DNA of 33,827 bases from Nitrospirae bacterium CG2_30_70_394 (lineage in GTDB: Bacteria; CG2-30-53-67; CG2-30-70-394): the NCBI GenBank assembly GCA_001873295.1, contig MNYW01000013.1:1-33827 (forward strand), written 5' to 3'. Position 1 is the first letter of the stretch. Every line of letters starts with the position of its first letter. A program made the translations under genes and the position numbers. The notes below the pieces were generated by a model, which was not told where the DNA came from, ran no database searches, and saw nothing but the letters and a program-made list of their open reading frames with translations. Positions 17,060 to 24,757 of the stretch are shown in pieces.

Positions 17060-17989
17060 TCACCAGTCCTGCGCCCGCCGCCGCGGCGCCACCGGCACGA
17101 GGCGGGCGCGGACCTGGCGCTGGACCTCGCCCTCTTGGCGCTGGAGGTCGTCAAGGAGCTGGTTGGCCGAATCGGCGGTCCTCGCCCCGGCCGGCTCGCC
17201 CGCGCCGCCGTCTGGCCGGGGGGCGGCCGGGGCCGGGGCGGCCACGCCGGGGGGACCGGGTTCGTCCCGCCCTCCCGGCTGCCCCTGCGCCCCTGACTCG
17301 CCTCCCCCAGGCTCCGGCGGGGGCGGCGCGCCCGCCGGACCGGCAGGCGGCGACGCAGCCGCCCCCGGGTCGGCCGCAGGCGGCGCGGGCGGCGTCTCCC
17401 CCTGGACCTTCCCCGCCTGCTCCTCGCCCTTGCCGTCCGGCGACTCGGGGGGGGGCTCCGCCTGCGGCTGCCCCGCGTCGCCCTTCTCCCCCGCCTCGCC
17501 TTGCGGGGGCGGCTTCTGCCCCTCCTCCTCCTTCTTCTGCGCCTCTTTTTTCTCCTGCGCCTCCTGCAGCCGCTGGCGGGCGAGCTCCAGGTTCGCCTTA
17601 GCATCTTGCCGCGTGGGGTCGGCCCGCAGGGCGGCCTCGAAGGCCTGGACCGCCTCCCCCCATCGCTCCTCGGCGAGGTAGGTGGTGCCGACGTTGTACG
17701 CGATGGCGGCGCGCAGGGGTTCGCCCCCGGCGGTGAGGGCCGCCTGGAGGTGGTCGCGAGCCGCCGCCGGATCGCCCGCCTGCGCCTCGGCAAGGCCGAG
17801 GTCAAAGAGGATCTCCGGCCGCCCCGGGGCGCGCGCCAGGGCGCGCTGGTAGGCGGCCACCGCCTCCTTCGCCTTGCCCTCTTGCAGGGCCAGGTTGCCC
17901 GCGGCCACCAGCCCACGGGTGGTGGTGAAGGCGAGGGCGGTGGCGGCGAGGAGGAGCCCCGCCGCGCGCGCCGCGCTCCCGCTCCTCAT
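17060..17989 (-). CDS. batC: BatC-type TPR protein
   Basis: This 309-residue protein has an N-terminal hydrophobic segment (about 8-25) and TPR repeats: AVAAYQRALARAPGRPEILF and WGEAVQAFEAALRADPTRQD, ending ANLELARQRLQEAQEKKEAQ (about residues 30-155). A long low-complexity Pro/Gly/Glu/Ala-rich stretch (roughly 156-265) follows, then a short charged helix (LLDDLQRQEGEVQRQVRARL). It matches the BatC pattern of a membrane-anchored TPR protein with a charged tail. Its ATG overlaps the batB stop in an ATGA junction and has GGGAGG upstream, so it is translationally coupled to batB. It acts with BatB and BatD in the periplasm or inner membrane. Confidence 0.82.
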   Translation of the reverse strand: MRSGSAARAAGLLLAATALAFTTTRGLVAAGNLALQEGKAKEAVAAYQRALARAPGRPEILFDLGLAEAQAGDPAAARDHLQAALTAGGEPLRAAIAYNVGTTYLAEERWGEAVQAFEAALRADPTRQDAKANLELARQRLQEAQEKKEAQKKEEEGQKPPPQGEAGEKGDAGQPQAEPPPESPDGKGEEQAGKVQGETPPAPPAADPGAAASPPAGPAGAPPPPEPGGGESGAQGQPGGRDEPGPPGVAAPAPAAPRPDGGAGEPAGARTADSANQLLDDLQRQEGEVQRQVRARLVPVAPRRRAQDW

Positions 17990-18999
17990 GGCCGCCCCTC
18001 CCGCCGCCGCCCTTCGGGCCAGGCCGCATCGAGGAGGAGGAGGGCGAAGGCAGGAAGGAGGAAGAGGTGGTAGCGCTCTTGGCGCTGCACCGTGACCCGG
18101 GCGGTGCGTTCGGCGCGCGCCAAATCCGCCATCTGCGCCACCACCTCGCCCATCTCCGGGTCGCCCGGGGTGGCCTGGAAGTAGGCGCCACCGGTCTCCA
18201 CCGCCAGACGGGCGAGGTCGTCGGGGACCAGGCGGGTGAGGATCACCGCGCCGCGCCGGTCCTTCTTGTACCCCTCCAGGGTGTTGTTCGCGCCGCGCAG
18301 GGGGATCGGCGCCCCGCCCGGGGTCCCCATGCCGACGGTGTAGACCCGGACCCCCGCCCCCTTCGCCGCGGCGATCGCCCGCTCGACGCTCCCGTCGTGG
18401 CCCTCGCCGTCGGAGAGCAGGAGGATCACGTGCGCCCCCTCGCCGCCCGTCTTGAGGGCGGCAAGGGCGGTGGTGATGGCGTTGCCGAGGTCGGTCCCCT
18501 GGCTCTCGAACATGGCGGGGTCGAGGAGGTCGAGGAACATGCGCGCGGCGCCGTAGTCGACGGTGAGGGGGCACTGGAGAAAGGCGGTCCCGGCGAAGGC
18601 GACGATACCGACGCGATCGCCCGTGAGGCGCGCGAGGAGCCGCTCCACCGCGTGCTTGGCGCGCGCCAGGCGCGACGGCTTGAGGTCCTCGGCGAGCATC
18701 GAGGTGGAGCAGTCGACGCAGACCAGCAAATCGAGACCGCGAAGGGTCACCTCCTCCACCTGTTCGCCCCACTGCGGGCGGGCGAGGGCAACGATCAGCA
18801 GGGCGAGAGAGACGAACAGCACGAAACCACGCAGCCGCCGCCTAAGCGGCAGGGCGACCACCCCCAGGGCGGCGCCGCGCCCCACGTCGATTAGCCGCGC
18901 CAACCGCCGCCGCCGCGCCTGGTGGCTAGCCAGCAAGAGGAGGGCGACGAGGGCCAACAGGGCCAGGCCGTAGAGGCGCTGCGGATTCCCAAACACCAT
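17986..18999 (-). CDS. batB: BatB-type von Willebrand factor A membrane protein
   Basis: The 337-residue protein has two N-terminal membrane helices (about 9-25 and 57-74), a VWA domain and a C-terminal helix (YHLFLLPAFALLLLDAAW). The metal-ion-dependent adhesion site is intact: DCSTS (D96, S98, S100), GTD (T169) and SDGEG (D197). This is the standard BatA/BatB arrangement. The ATG at 18999 is preferred over a GTG at 19053 because the protein then begins directly before the first helix. Only one such VWA gene is present; the usual batA, DUF58 and moxR genes are not found upstream within the window, where a repeat-bearing gene-free stretch intervenes, so the operon is incomplete or split. Confidence 0.88.
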   Translation of the reverse strand: MVFGNPQRLYGLALLALVALLLLASHQARRRRLARLIDVGRGAALGVVALPLRRRLRGFVLFVSLALLIVALARPQWGEQVEEVTLRGLDLLVCVDCSTSMLAEDLKPSRLARAKHAVERLLARLTGDRVGIVAFAGTAFLQCPLTVDYGAARMFLDLLDPAMFESQGTDLGNAITTALAALKTGGEGAHVILLLSDGEGHDGSVERAIAAAKGAGVRVYTVGMGTPGGAPIPLRGANNTLEGYKKDRRGAVILTRLVPDDLARLAVETGGAYFQATPGDPEMGEVVAQMADLARAERTARVTVQRQERYHLFLLPAFALLLLDAAWPEGRRREGRP

Positions 19000-19132
19000 T
19001 GCCAAAGTTTCACCCCGCGAGCGGGGGAGGACCAAGGGGGTGGACCCCACCACCCACCGGTTCTGGGGTCAGTCCTGCAAACACGCAAATTGCCAACTTG
19101 GCCACGGCTCACCGCGGTCCGCGCCGTCCACG

Positions 19133-19163
19133 AGGAGTCTGTCGAACTTGGTCAATCGTCGGC
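19133..19163. repeat. dispersed 31-bp repeat, copy B
   Basis: The reverse complement (core GACCAAGTTCGACAGACTCCT) matches 10931-10961 at 27 of 31 positions. Both copies lie at gene ends or in gene-free DNA, as expected of an interspersed element or a transposon relic. Confidence 0.6.
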
Positions 19164-19242
19164 CAAGAAGCGGCGGGCTTGCGTCCGGAGGGGGCGTTGT
19201 TCGTAGCGCTACGCGGGCCGAGGAAACGCAAAACGGGGCGAT

Positions 19243-19355
19243 CCGGGCGGCGAGCCGCACGCGGTGGTCGATCGCGACCATGTCATGGATAAAACTCAAG
19301 GCAGATGTTCCGCGGCCGGGCGGCGAGCCGCACGCGGTGGTCGATCGCGACCATG
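19243..19355. repeat. 40-bp perfect direct repeat with two internal palindromes
   Basis: Bases 19243-19282 recur exactly at 19316-19355, with 33 unrelated bases between. Each copy contains GCGGCGAGCCGC and GGTCGATCGCGACC, two short hairpins like those of REP-type elements. It lies just downstream of the helicase gene. Confidence 0.8.
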
Positions 19356-19387
19356 CCCGCCAGGCTCCTAAGGCCGCGCGGGCGCCT

Positions 19388-21781
19388 TCACTCGGCGAGG
19401 TCGGCCGGGACCACGGGCGGCCTGAGCAGGCGGTGGCGTAGGCGCGCTACCGGGTCGCGAAAGGCGGGGTCGAGGCGCGGCAGGCCACCGGCCAGGTCGG
19501 CAAGCTGCTGCAGGGCGCGCACCAGGTCGCCCTCCATCACCCCGCCGGCGACCAAGTCAGCGGCAACCACCCCCCACGGTTCGCCGGCAAGCCAGCGGCG
19601 GGCGAGCTCGCCCGCCGGCCAGGCGTAGCCGCCGAAGCGCTGGTGGCCGCCGTGCAGGCGGCGGTAGCGCGAACACAGCTCCGGCGGATAGAGGGCGAGG
19701 AGCTCGGCCGGCACCTCGCTAAGCTCCGCCTCCCACCGCTCACCAGCCAGCGCCCCAAGGAGGACAATCTTGGTGTCGAGGTTCGCCGGGGTGAGGCGGC
19801 CGGTGGCGATGCGGCGGGCCAGGTAGAGGGAGCCGTAGGTGCCACCGAAGCAGGCGGCATCGCGGCCCAGGGGGGTGAGGCGGCCACCGGCGTCGCAGAA
19901 GTGGTGGGTCTGGAGGTGGGTGATCGCGCGCGTCAACGGACCGGCCACCGGGTGGTTGCGCTGGCGGTGGTCCGCGTCGGCGCACGCCTGTTGCAAGGGA
20001 CAGCGGGTGCACGGGTGGCGGGTGAGGTCGCTCTCCATCTTCGCCAGGCGGCCGGAGCGGGCCTGGCGGATCTCCTCCACCACCGCCCGCGCCTCCCGGT
20101 GGTCCAGCTCTAGGCGACGGCGCTCGCGCTCTAGGTGGCCACGCTGCCGGTGGCCGCCAGAGGTGAGGCGACGCAGGTCGATCTCCGCCTCGCGCAGGCG
20201 GTGGAGCCAGGTGCGCCGCTCGCGCACCAGGCCGGCGAGGCGCTGTTGGTCGCGCACCAGGGTGCGGTGGGCCAGACGGGTGGCGAAGCCGAGGCAGCGC
20301 GGATCGGCGGGGAAGCGGAACCAGTTCGCGGCCTCCACCACCGGCCGGGACGGCGCGAGCGGCGGGAGGGGCTCGCCCCACCCCTCGCCCTGGAAACGAG
20401 CGAGACCGTTCTCCAGCAGATCGCGCAGGGGGGCGGCGCCGCCGGTGGCGGCGAGCAGCGCCACCACCTGGTCGAGGTCGGCGGTGGTGGTCACCGCGGA
20501 GCGCAGGGCCTCGCGCTGGAAGGCAACCGCCCCCGGGTGCCACGGGACCACCGAGTAGCCGACCCGCTCCTTGCCGCGCCGGCCGGCGCGGCCAAGCATC
20601 TGGATCAGCTCGGCGTCGGAGAAGGGTTGGACGCCGTCGCTACCGGGGCGGGTGCGGCTCGCCACCACCACCGTGCGCACGGAAAAGTCGATCCCCATGG
20701 CGAGCGTCGTGGTGCCAACGATGAAGCGCAACAGCCCCCCCTTGCCGAGCCGCTCCACCGCCTCCTTCTCCGCCGGCACGAGGGCCGCCGAGTGGTAGCC
20801 GACCCCCTTGGTGGCCATGAGGCGGACGAGCCAGGGGCTGAGGAAGGCGCGGTCGGGGAGGTCGCGGAGGAGCGCGTCGATCTCTTGCGCCGCCTCACGG
20901 TCCAGGGATGGCAGGCGGGCGGCGATCGCCTCGGCGAGGGCCCGCGCCGCCTTGCGCGTCCCGGCCATCACCAGACAGGGGCAGAGGGATTGGCGAAAGA
21001 GGTCGAGGTAGTCGAGGTCTGGTGGCGCCGGGGGGAGGCCATGGCGGCGGCGCGCCGCGGCCACCTCCGCCTCGGCGGTGATCTCCACCAGCCCCGCCTC
21101 GCTGGCGCTGAGCTGGACAAGCTCCACCGGCCGGGTGGCGTCGCGGATCACGGAGGCCTGGGCGCGGCCGGCCGCGGCGAGCCAGGCGGCGATCTCGTCG
21201 CTGTTGCTGACGCTCGCGGAGAGCAAGAGGAGCTGGATGTTCGCCCGCGCGGCGAGGAGCAGGGCGGTCTCGTAGCTGAGCCCCCGGTCGTGGTCGGAGA
21301 CCATCCCGTACTCGTCCACCACCGCCAGGGACCAGCGGGTGTCGCCGGCAGCCAGCAAGTTGCGCCAGCTCTCCAGGGTCGCCACAAGGAGCGGGGCGTC
21401 GAGGCGCAGCTTCACGTCGCCGGTGTGGATCCCCACCTGGCCCTCACCGAAGCGGGCCACGAAGTCGCGCAGCTTGTCATTCGCCAACGCCTTCAACGGC
21501 ACCGTGTAGCAACAGCGGCCACCGGCTTCGAGCCACCCCCGAATCGCCTCCTGGGCCGGCCACGTCTTGCCGGCGCCGGTGGGGGCATCGACCACCACGT
21601 GGTGGCCGGCGGCAAGCTCCGCCACCACCCGCGCCTGCCACGGGTCGGCGACCACTGCCGCGCCCGTCGGGATCGGCGGCCCGCCATGCACCAAGCGCGG
21701 CCGCACCTCCTCCACGAACGCGGCGGGAAGCGGTTTGGCCGCGCGCCGAAGGGGGGGCGCACCGCCCTCGGCCGGCGCCAC
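19388..21781 (-). CDS. Ski2/Mtr4-like DExH-box helicase
   Basis: This 797-residue protein is a superfamily 2 helicase. Visible motifs are Walker A APTGAGKT, motif Ia TVPLKALANDKL, motif II VVDEYG (DExH position reads DEYG), motif III LLSASVS, motif IV-V FIVGTTTLAMGIDF and motif VI QMLGRAGRRG. A region near the middle of the C-terminal half carries four cysteines (HPCTRCPLQQAC and a later FCDAGG), possibly a metal site. The GTG start shares its G with the TAG stop of the preceding gene, giving tight coupling; the open frame to 22498 upstream overlaps that gene and is not used. Such helicases act on RNA or structured nucleic acids; the precise role here is unknown. Confidence 0.85.
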   Translation of the reverse strand: MAPAEGGAPPLRRAAKPLPAAFVEEVRPRLVHGGPPIPTGAAVVADPWQARVVAELAAGHHVVVDAPTGAGKTWPAQEAIRGWLEAGGRCCYTVPLKALANDKLRDFVARFGEGQVGIHTGDVKLRLDAPLLVATLESWRNLLAAGDTRWSLAVVDEYGMVSDHDRGLSYETALLLAARANIQLLLLSASVSNSDEIAAWLAAAGRAQASVIRDATRPVELVQLSASEAGLVEITAEAEVAAARRRHGLPPAPPDLDYLDLFRQSLCPCLVMAGTRKAARALAEAIAARLPSLDREAAQEIDALLRDLPDRAFLSPWLVRLMATKGVGYHSAALVPAEKEAVERLGKGGLLRFIVGTTTLAMGIDFSVRTVVVASRTRPGSDGVQPFSDAELIQMLGRAGRRGKERVGYSVVPWHPGAVAFQREALRSAVTTTADLDQVVALLAATGGAAPLRDLLENGLARFQGEGWGEPLPPLAPSRPVVEAANWFRFPADPRCLGFATRLAHRTLVRDQQRLAGLVRERRTWLHRLREAEIDLRRLTSGGHRQRGHLERERRRLELDHREARAVVEEIRQARSGRLAKMESDLTRHPCTRCPLQQACADADHRQRNHPVAGPLTRAITHLQTHHFCDAGGRLTPLGRDAACFGGTYGSLYLARRIATGRLTPANLDTKIVLLGALAGERWEAELSEVPAELLALYPPELCSRYRRLHGGHQRFGGYAWPAGELARRWLAGEPWGVVAADLVAGGVMEGDLVRALQQLADLAGGLPRLDPAFRDPVARLRHRLLRPPVVPADLAE

Positions 21782-22170
21782 TACTCGGGCCCTTTGCACC
21801 ACTGCTCGTACTCGGCGGCAAACAGGGCCTCGATCTGCTCCACCACCTCCTGGCGGTCGTGGCCGGCCACGTGGTGGCGCATCATCAGCTCGGCGGCGCG
21901 GCCGAGGAGCTTGTCTCCCGAGAGCATCGGGTAGCCGCGCTTCATCCGCTTGAGGGTGTGGACCGGCAGCTCGCCCTCCGGGCGCGGCGCGACGTTCGCC
22001 ACCTGCGGCGGCGCGGCGGCCACCTCCCCCCCGGCGGTGGCCTCGCCGGCGCGGCGCTCGTTGTCGTGGATCAGGAAGCGCGCGAAGGCGACGACCATGC
22101 GCCGCTGCTCCTCGGTGAGCTGGCGCAGGAGGAGATCGAGGGGCGACGTGGGCGGGGTCGGGAAGAGCAT
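21781..22170 (-). CDS. conserved-looking hypothetical protein coupled to helicase
   Basis: A 129-residue soluble protein that I do not recognise. It begins LTEEQRRMVVAFARFLIHDN (about 18-37), a helix, continues with an Ala/Pro linker, and ends in a mostly helical part with YPMLSGDKLLGRAAELMM and EVVEQIEALFAAEYEQW. It contains one cysteine and no membrane segment. Its stop codon overlaps the GTG of the helicase by one base (TAGTG), so the two products are likely made together and may interact. No clear ribosome-binding site is seen before the ATG at 22170. Confidence 0.6.
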   Translation of the reverse strand: MLFPTPPTSPLDLLLRQLTEEQRRMVVAFARFLIHDNERRAGEATAGGEVAAAPPQVANVAPRPEGELPVHTLKRMKRGYPMLSGDKLLGRAAELMMRHHVAGHDRQEVVEQIEALFAAEYEQWCKGPE

Positions 22171-22626
22171 GGCCGGGAGTATTCCACACCTCGCCCACCA
22201 CCGCCGACGCCGCAGCTTTCACCTCGGGGGTCAGGCGGACCCCGTGGCTATCTCCCCTACCCGGTGACCCCAAGGTGTATCGCCGGTCGCCACGCCTTGC
22301 CCACGCGTGGAGGGTGCGCACTCGCGCGGGCCACTGGGGAGGGGAGGCCAAGAAGCGCGTGGGTGCGGGCCCGACTTCGTGTGGACCCCAGGGTTGCGGG
22401 GCGCGATCGCCTGGCCCCCCCACCGTTCCCTTGCTCCGCCGTGCGTCGCTGCCGGACGATGGGGCGCTGGCGCATAGCCACGGCAGGCAGTACAGCATGG
22501 GCCGGACCCTCCGCCGATAGAGTGGATCGGTCGGCCGGCGCGCCTCCGGCGGCCGGCGCGCCCGGGTGCTGGGCTGGGTGAAGAGGTAGGTAACTTCGTG
22601 CTGAGCGTTTTCGGAGACCGATTCGC
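22171..22626. other. divergent control region between the helicase operon and cstA
   Basis: No gene is supported. It holds a small hairpin (GGGGTC at 22227-22232 with GACCCC at 22238-22243) and a 12-bp direct repeat GGCCGGCGCGCC at 22533-22544 and 22551-22562. GGAG ten bases before the ATG at 22627 is the likely ribosome-binding site for cstA. No convincing -35/-10 pair was found. Confidence 0.45.
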
Positions 22627-24423
22627 ATGAACGTTCTGATTCCGCTGCTGGCAGGTTTGGGCCTGCTGTTCGTCGCCGCCAAGACCTATCCGTTCTATCT
22701 CTCCCGCAAGCTCGGGGTGGATGACCACAACGTGACCCCCGCCTACCGCATGCAGGACGGGCGCGACTACGTGCCGACCCGGACGCACGTCGTGTTCGCG
22801 CACCACTTCAGCGTGATCGCCGGCGCGGGCCCCATCGTCGGCCCGACCCTCGCCCTCGCGTACGGCTGGGCGCCGGCGTGGCTCTGGATCGTTGTCGGCT
22901 GTGTCCTGTTCGGCGCCGTGCATGACATGACCTCGATGTTTGTGTCGATGCGCGAAGAGGGTAGGTCGATCGCCGATATGGCGCGTCGCAGTCTCGGTGG
23001 GTGGGGCTACATGTTCTTTCTGGCGTTCCTCATCATGATTCTCACCCTGATCAACGCGATCTTTTTGAACCTGTCGTGCAAGGCTTTGACCGCGGCCTAT
23101 CCCGCGTCCCTGCTGAAGCTGGAGGAGGGCAGCCACATCCTCACCACGTTCGTGAAAGACGGCGTGCTGATGGGCCGCATTGGCGGCATCGCGACCACCT
23201 CAGTGTTCGTCATCACGGCGTTCGCGCCGCTGATCGGCTGGCTTGTGCACAAGCGTCACTGGCCCACCGGACTCCTTTATGTGATTGCCACCGTGACGTG
23301 CGTAACAAGCATTCTGGTTGGCTTCAAGTTCCCGATCCTGCTCACGGAAGGGACGTGGCGCTACGTGATGTCGATCTACGTGTTCATCGCCTGCTGGTTC
23401 CCCGTGTGGCTGATTCTCCAGCCGCGCGATTTTGTGAACGTGCAGCTCCTCTACGGCGGTCTGCTCCTGATGTTCGTCGGGGTGATCCTGTACGGCTGCC
23501 AGGGCAACACGCTTCACGCCGCGTTTGCCCTGGTCGGTGAAGGCCAGACACTCACCGGCCCGATCTGGCCGTTCTTGTTCATCACCGTCGCGTGCGGCGC
23601 GATCAGTGGGTTCCACAGCCTCGCGGCGACCGGCACGACGGTGAAGCAGATCGGCAGGGAATCCGAAGTCCGGCGGGTGGGCTACAACGCCATGATCCTC
23701 GAAGGCGTGCTCGCCCTCCTCGCCCTGTTGCTGACCGCCAGCGCCCTGCCGCGCGTGGAGTACATGAACATCGTCTTTCCGGCGAATCACGACGGCAACC
23801 CGATCCTCGCGTTCTCGATCGCCATGGGCTACATGCTGAACAACGTCGCTGCCATCCCGGTCGCGCTCGGCTCGGTGCTCGGCATCCTCGTGCTGGAGGG
23901 GTTTGTCGTGACGACCCTCGACACCTCCATCCGCCTTTGCCGGTACATGTTCGAGGAGTTCTGGGTCTTCCTCTTTCAGGACCGGCGCATCGGTTTGCTG
24001 AAAAACCCGTTCGTGAATACCGCCTTGGCCGTCGCCCTCATGCTCTTCTTCGCCTTGAACTCGACCATCATGTCGGCGTGGAAAATCTTCGGCGCGGGCA
24101 ACCAGTTGATCGCCGCGTTGGCCATGACCGTGGTGACCGTCTGGCTGCTCCAGCGCGGGCGCTCCTTCTGGTTCACGATCATCCCGGCGCTCCTGATGAC
24201 GATCACCACCTTTGCGACGCTGATCACCTCGATCAAAAAGAACCTCGCGCCGGTGGGGAGCGAGCAGCTCATCGTTCCGGGACAGGGGCCGCTGACGGCG
24301 GCGTCCGCGTTGCTCCTCGTGCTGGCGGTCGGGGTGATCTTCGTCTCGGCGAAGAGGTTCGGCGAAGGCTACCTGGCGCAGCGGCTGGCGGCGTCCAGCG
24401 TCCAAGGTGACCCTGGGCTCTAG
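22627..24423 (+). CDS. cstA: CstA-family carbon starvation protein / peptide or pyruvate transporter
   Basis: The 598-residue protein is almost wholly hydrophobic with about 15 membrane helices. Family hallmarks are the N-terminal DDHNVTPAYRMQDGRDYVPT and VVFAHHFSVIAGAGPIVGP (about 33-74), and the internal GAISGFHSLAATGTTVKQI. CstA proteins take up peptides or pyruvate when carbon is short, driven by an ion gradient. Length is shorter than E. coli CstA (about 700) and agrees with the shorter bacterial branch. The gene is clearly less GC-rich than its neighbours (two sampled 60-base lines gave 53 and 55 percent) and uses more T-ending codons, which suggests recent acquisition. No yjiX/ybdD-like small gene follows. 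Confidence 0.92.
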   Translation: MNVLIPLLAGLGLLFVAAKTYPFYLSRKLGVDDHNVTPAYRMQDGRDYVPTRTHVVFAHHFSVIAGAGPIVGPTLALAYGWAPAWLWIVVGCVLFGAVHDMTSMFVSMREEGRSIADMARRSLGGWGYMFFLAFLIMILTLINAIFLNLSCKALTAAYPASLLKLEEGSHILTTFVKDGVLMGRIGGIATTSVFVITAFAPLIGWLVHKRHWPTGLLYVIATVTCVTSILVGFKFPILLTEGTWRYVMSIYVFIACWFPVWLILQPRDFVNVQLLYGGLLLMFVGVILYGCQGNTLHAAFALVGEGQTLTGPIWPFLFITVACGAISGFHSLAATGTTVKQIGRESEVRRVGYNAMILEGVLALLALLLTASALPRVEYMNIVFPANHDGNPILAFSIAMGYMLNNVAAIPVALGSVLGILVLEGFVVTTLDTSIRLCRYMFEEFWVFLFQDRRIGLLKNPFVNTALAVALMLFFALNSTIMSAWKIFGAGNQLIAALAMTVVTVWLLQRGRSFWFTIIPALLMTITTFATLITSIKKNLAPVGSEQLIVPGQGPLTAASALLLVLAVGVIFVSAKRFGEGYLAQRLAASSVQGDPGL

Positions 24424-24757
24424 GCCCGGGGCTGCTCCAATCGGGCACCGAGGAGCCATCGACAAGACCACGGGCTTTCTGGCGCGCCGATCTCTGCCAT
24501 CGCGGCCGCGATGGTTTCAACCCGGCGCGCGGCTCCGCCCAAGCGTAGGGACCACGACCCGGAGCGGCCCGACTCCGCCGCGGTCGACGCCGTCCACGAC
24601 AACCCCGCGGCCGGCCCACCGAAGTGGCGGGGCGACGCCATGGCGAAGCGGCTCGACCGATGGCGGGCCGCCCCGTGACCCTGCCGTTCGGCCGCATCCG
24701 CCGGCTGGCGCTCGACCTGCCCGCCGCCGCGGGGTCAGGCGCCGTCGCCCTCGGCCC
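24424..24757. other. gene-free stretch after cstA
   Basis: GC content returns to the background level here. The cstA frame stays open for 85 codons after its TAG (24421-24423), to a TGA at 24676, and contains an ATG at 24511 that would give 55 residues. There is no ribosome-binding site, so I do not call it a gene. A short hairpin surrounds the cstA stop codon. Confidence 0.4.

Larger units (their letters stand above)
19000..19387. other. gene-free stretch with two repeat families
   Basis: Between the batB start and the helicase stop codon no protein of natural composition is encoded. The stretch contains copy B of a 31-bp dispersed repeat (19133-19163) and a 40-bp perfect tandem repeat (19243-19282 and 19316-19355). 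It is somewhat less GC-rich than the genes around it. Confidence 0.6.

Noticed and set aside
19243-19355. Possible CRISPR array
   Set aside because: Only two repeats, 40 bases long, with two internal palindromes each and no cas gene in the window.
24511-24678. 55-codon open frame after cstA, in frame with the cstA TAG
   Set aside because: No ribosome-binding site, no recognisable motif, and open frames of this length are common at this GC content. Readthrough of the TAG is not supported.
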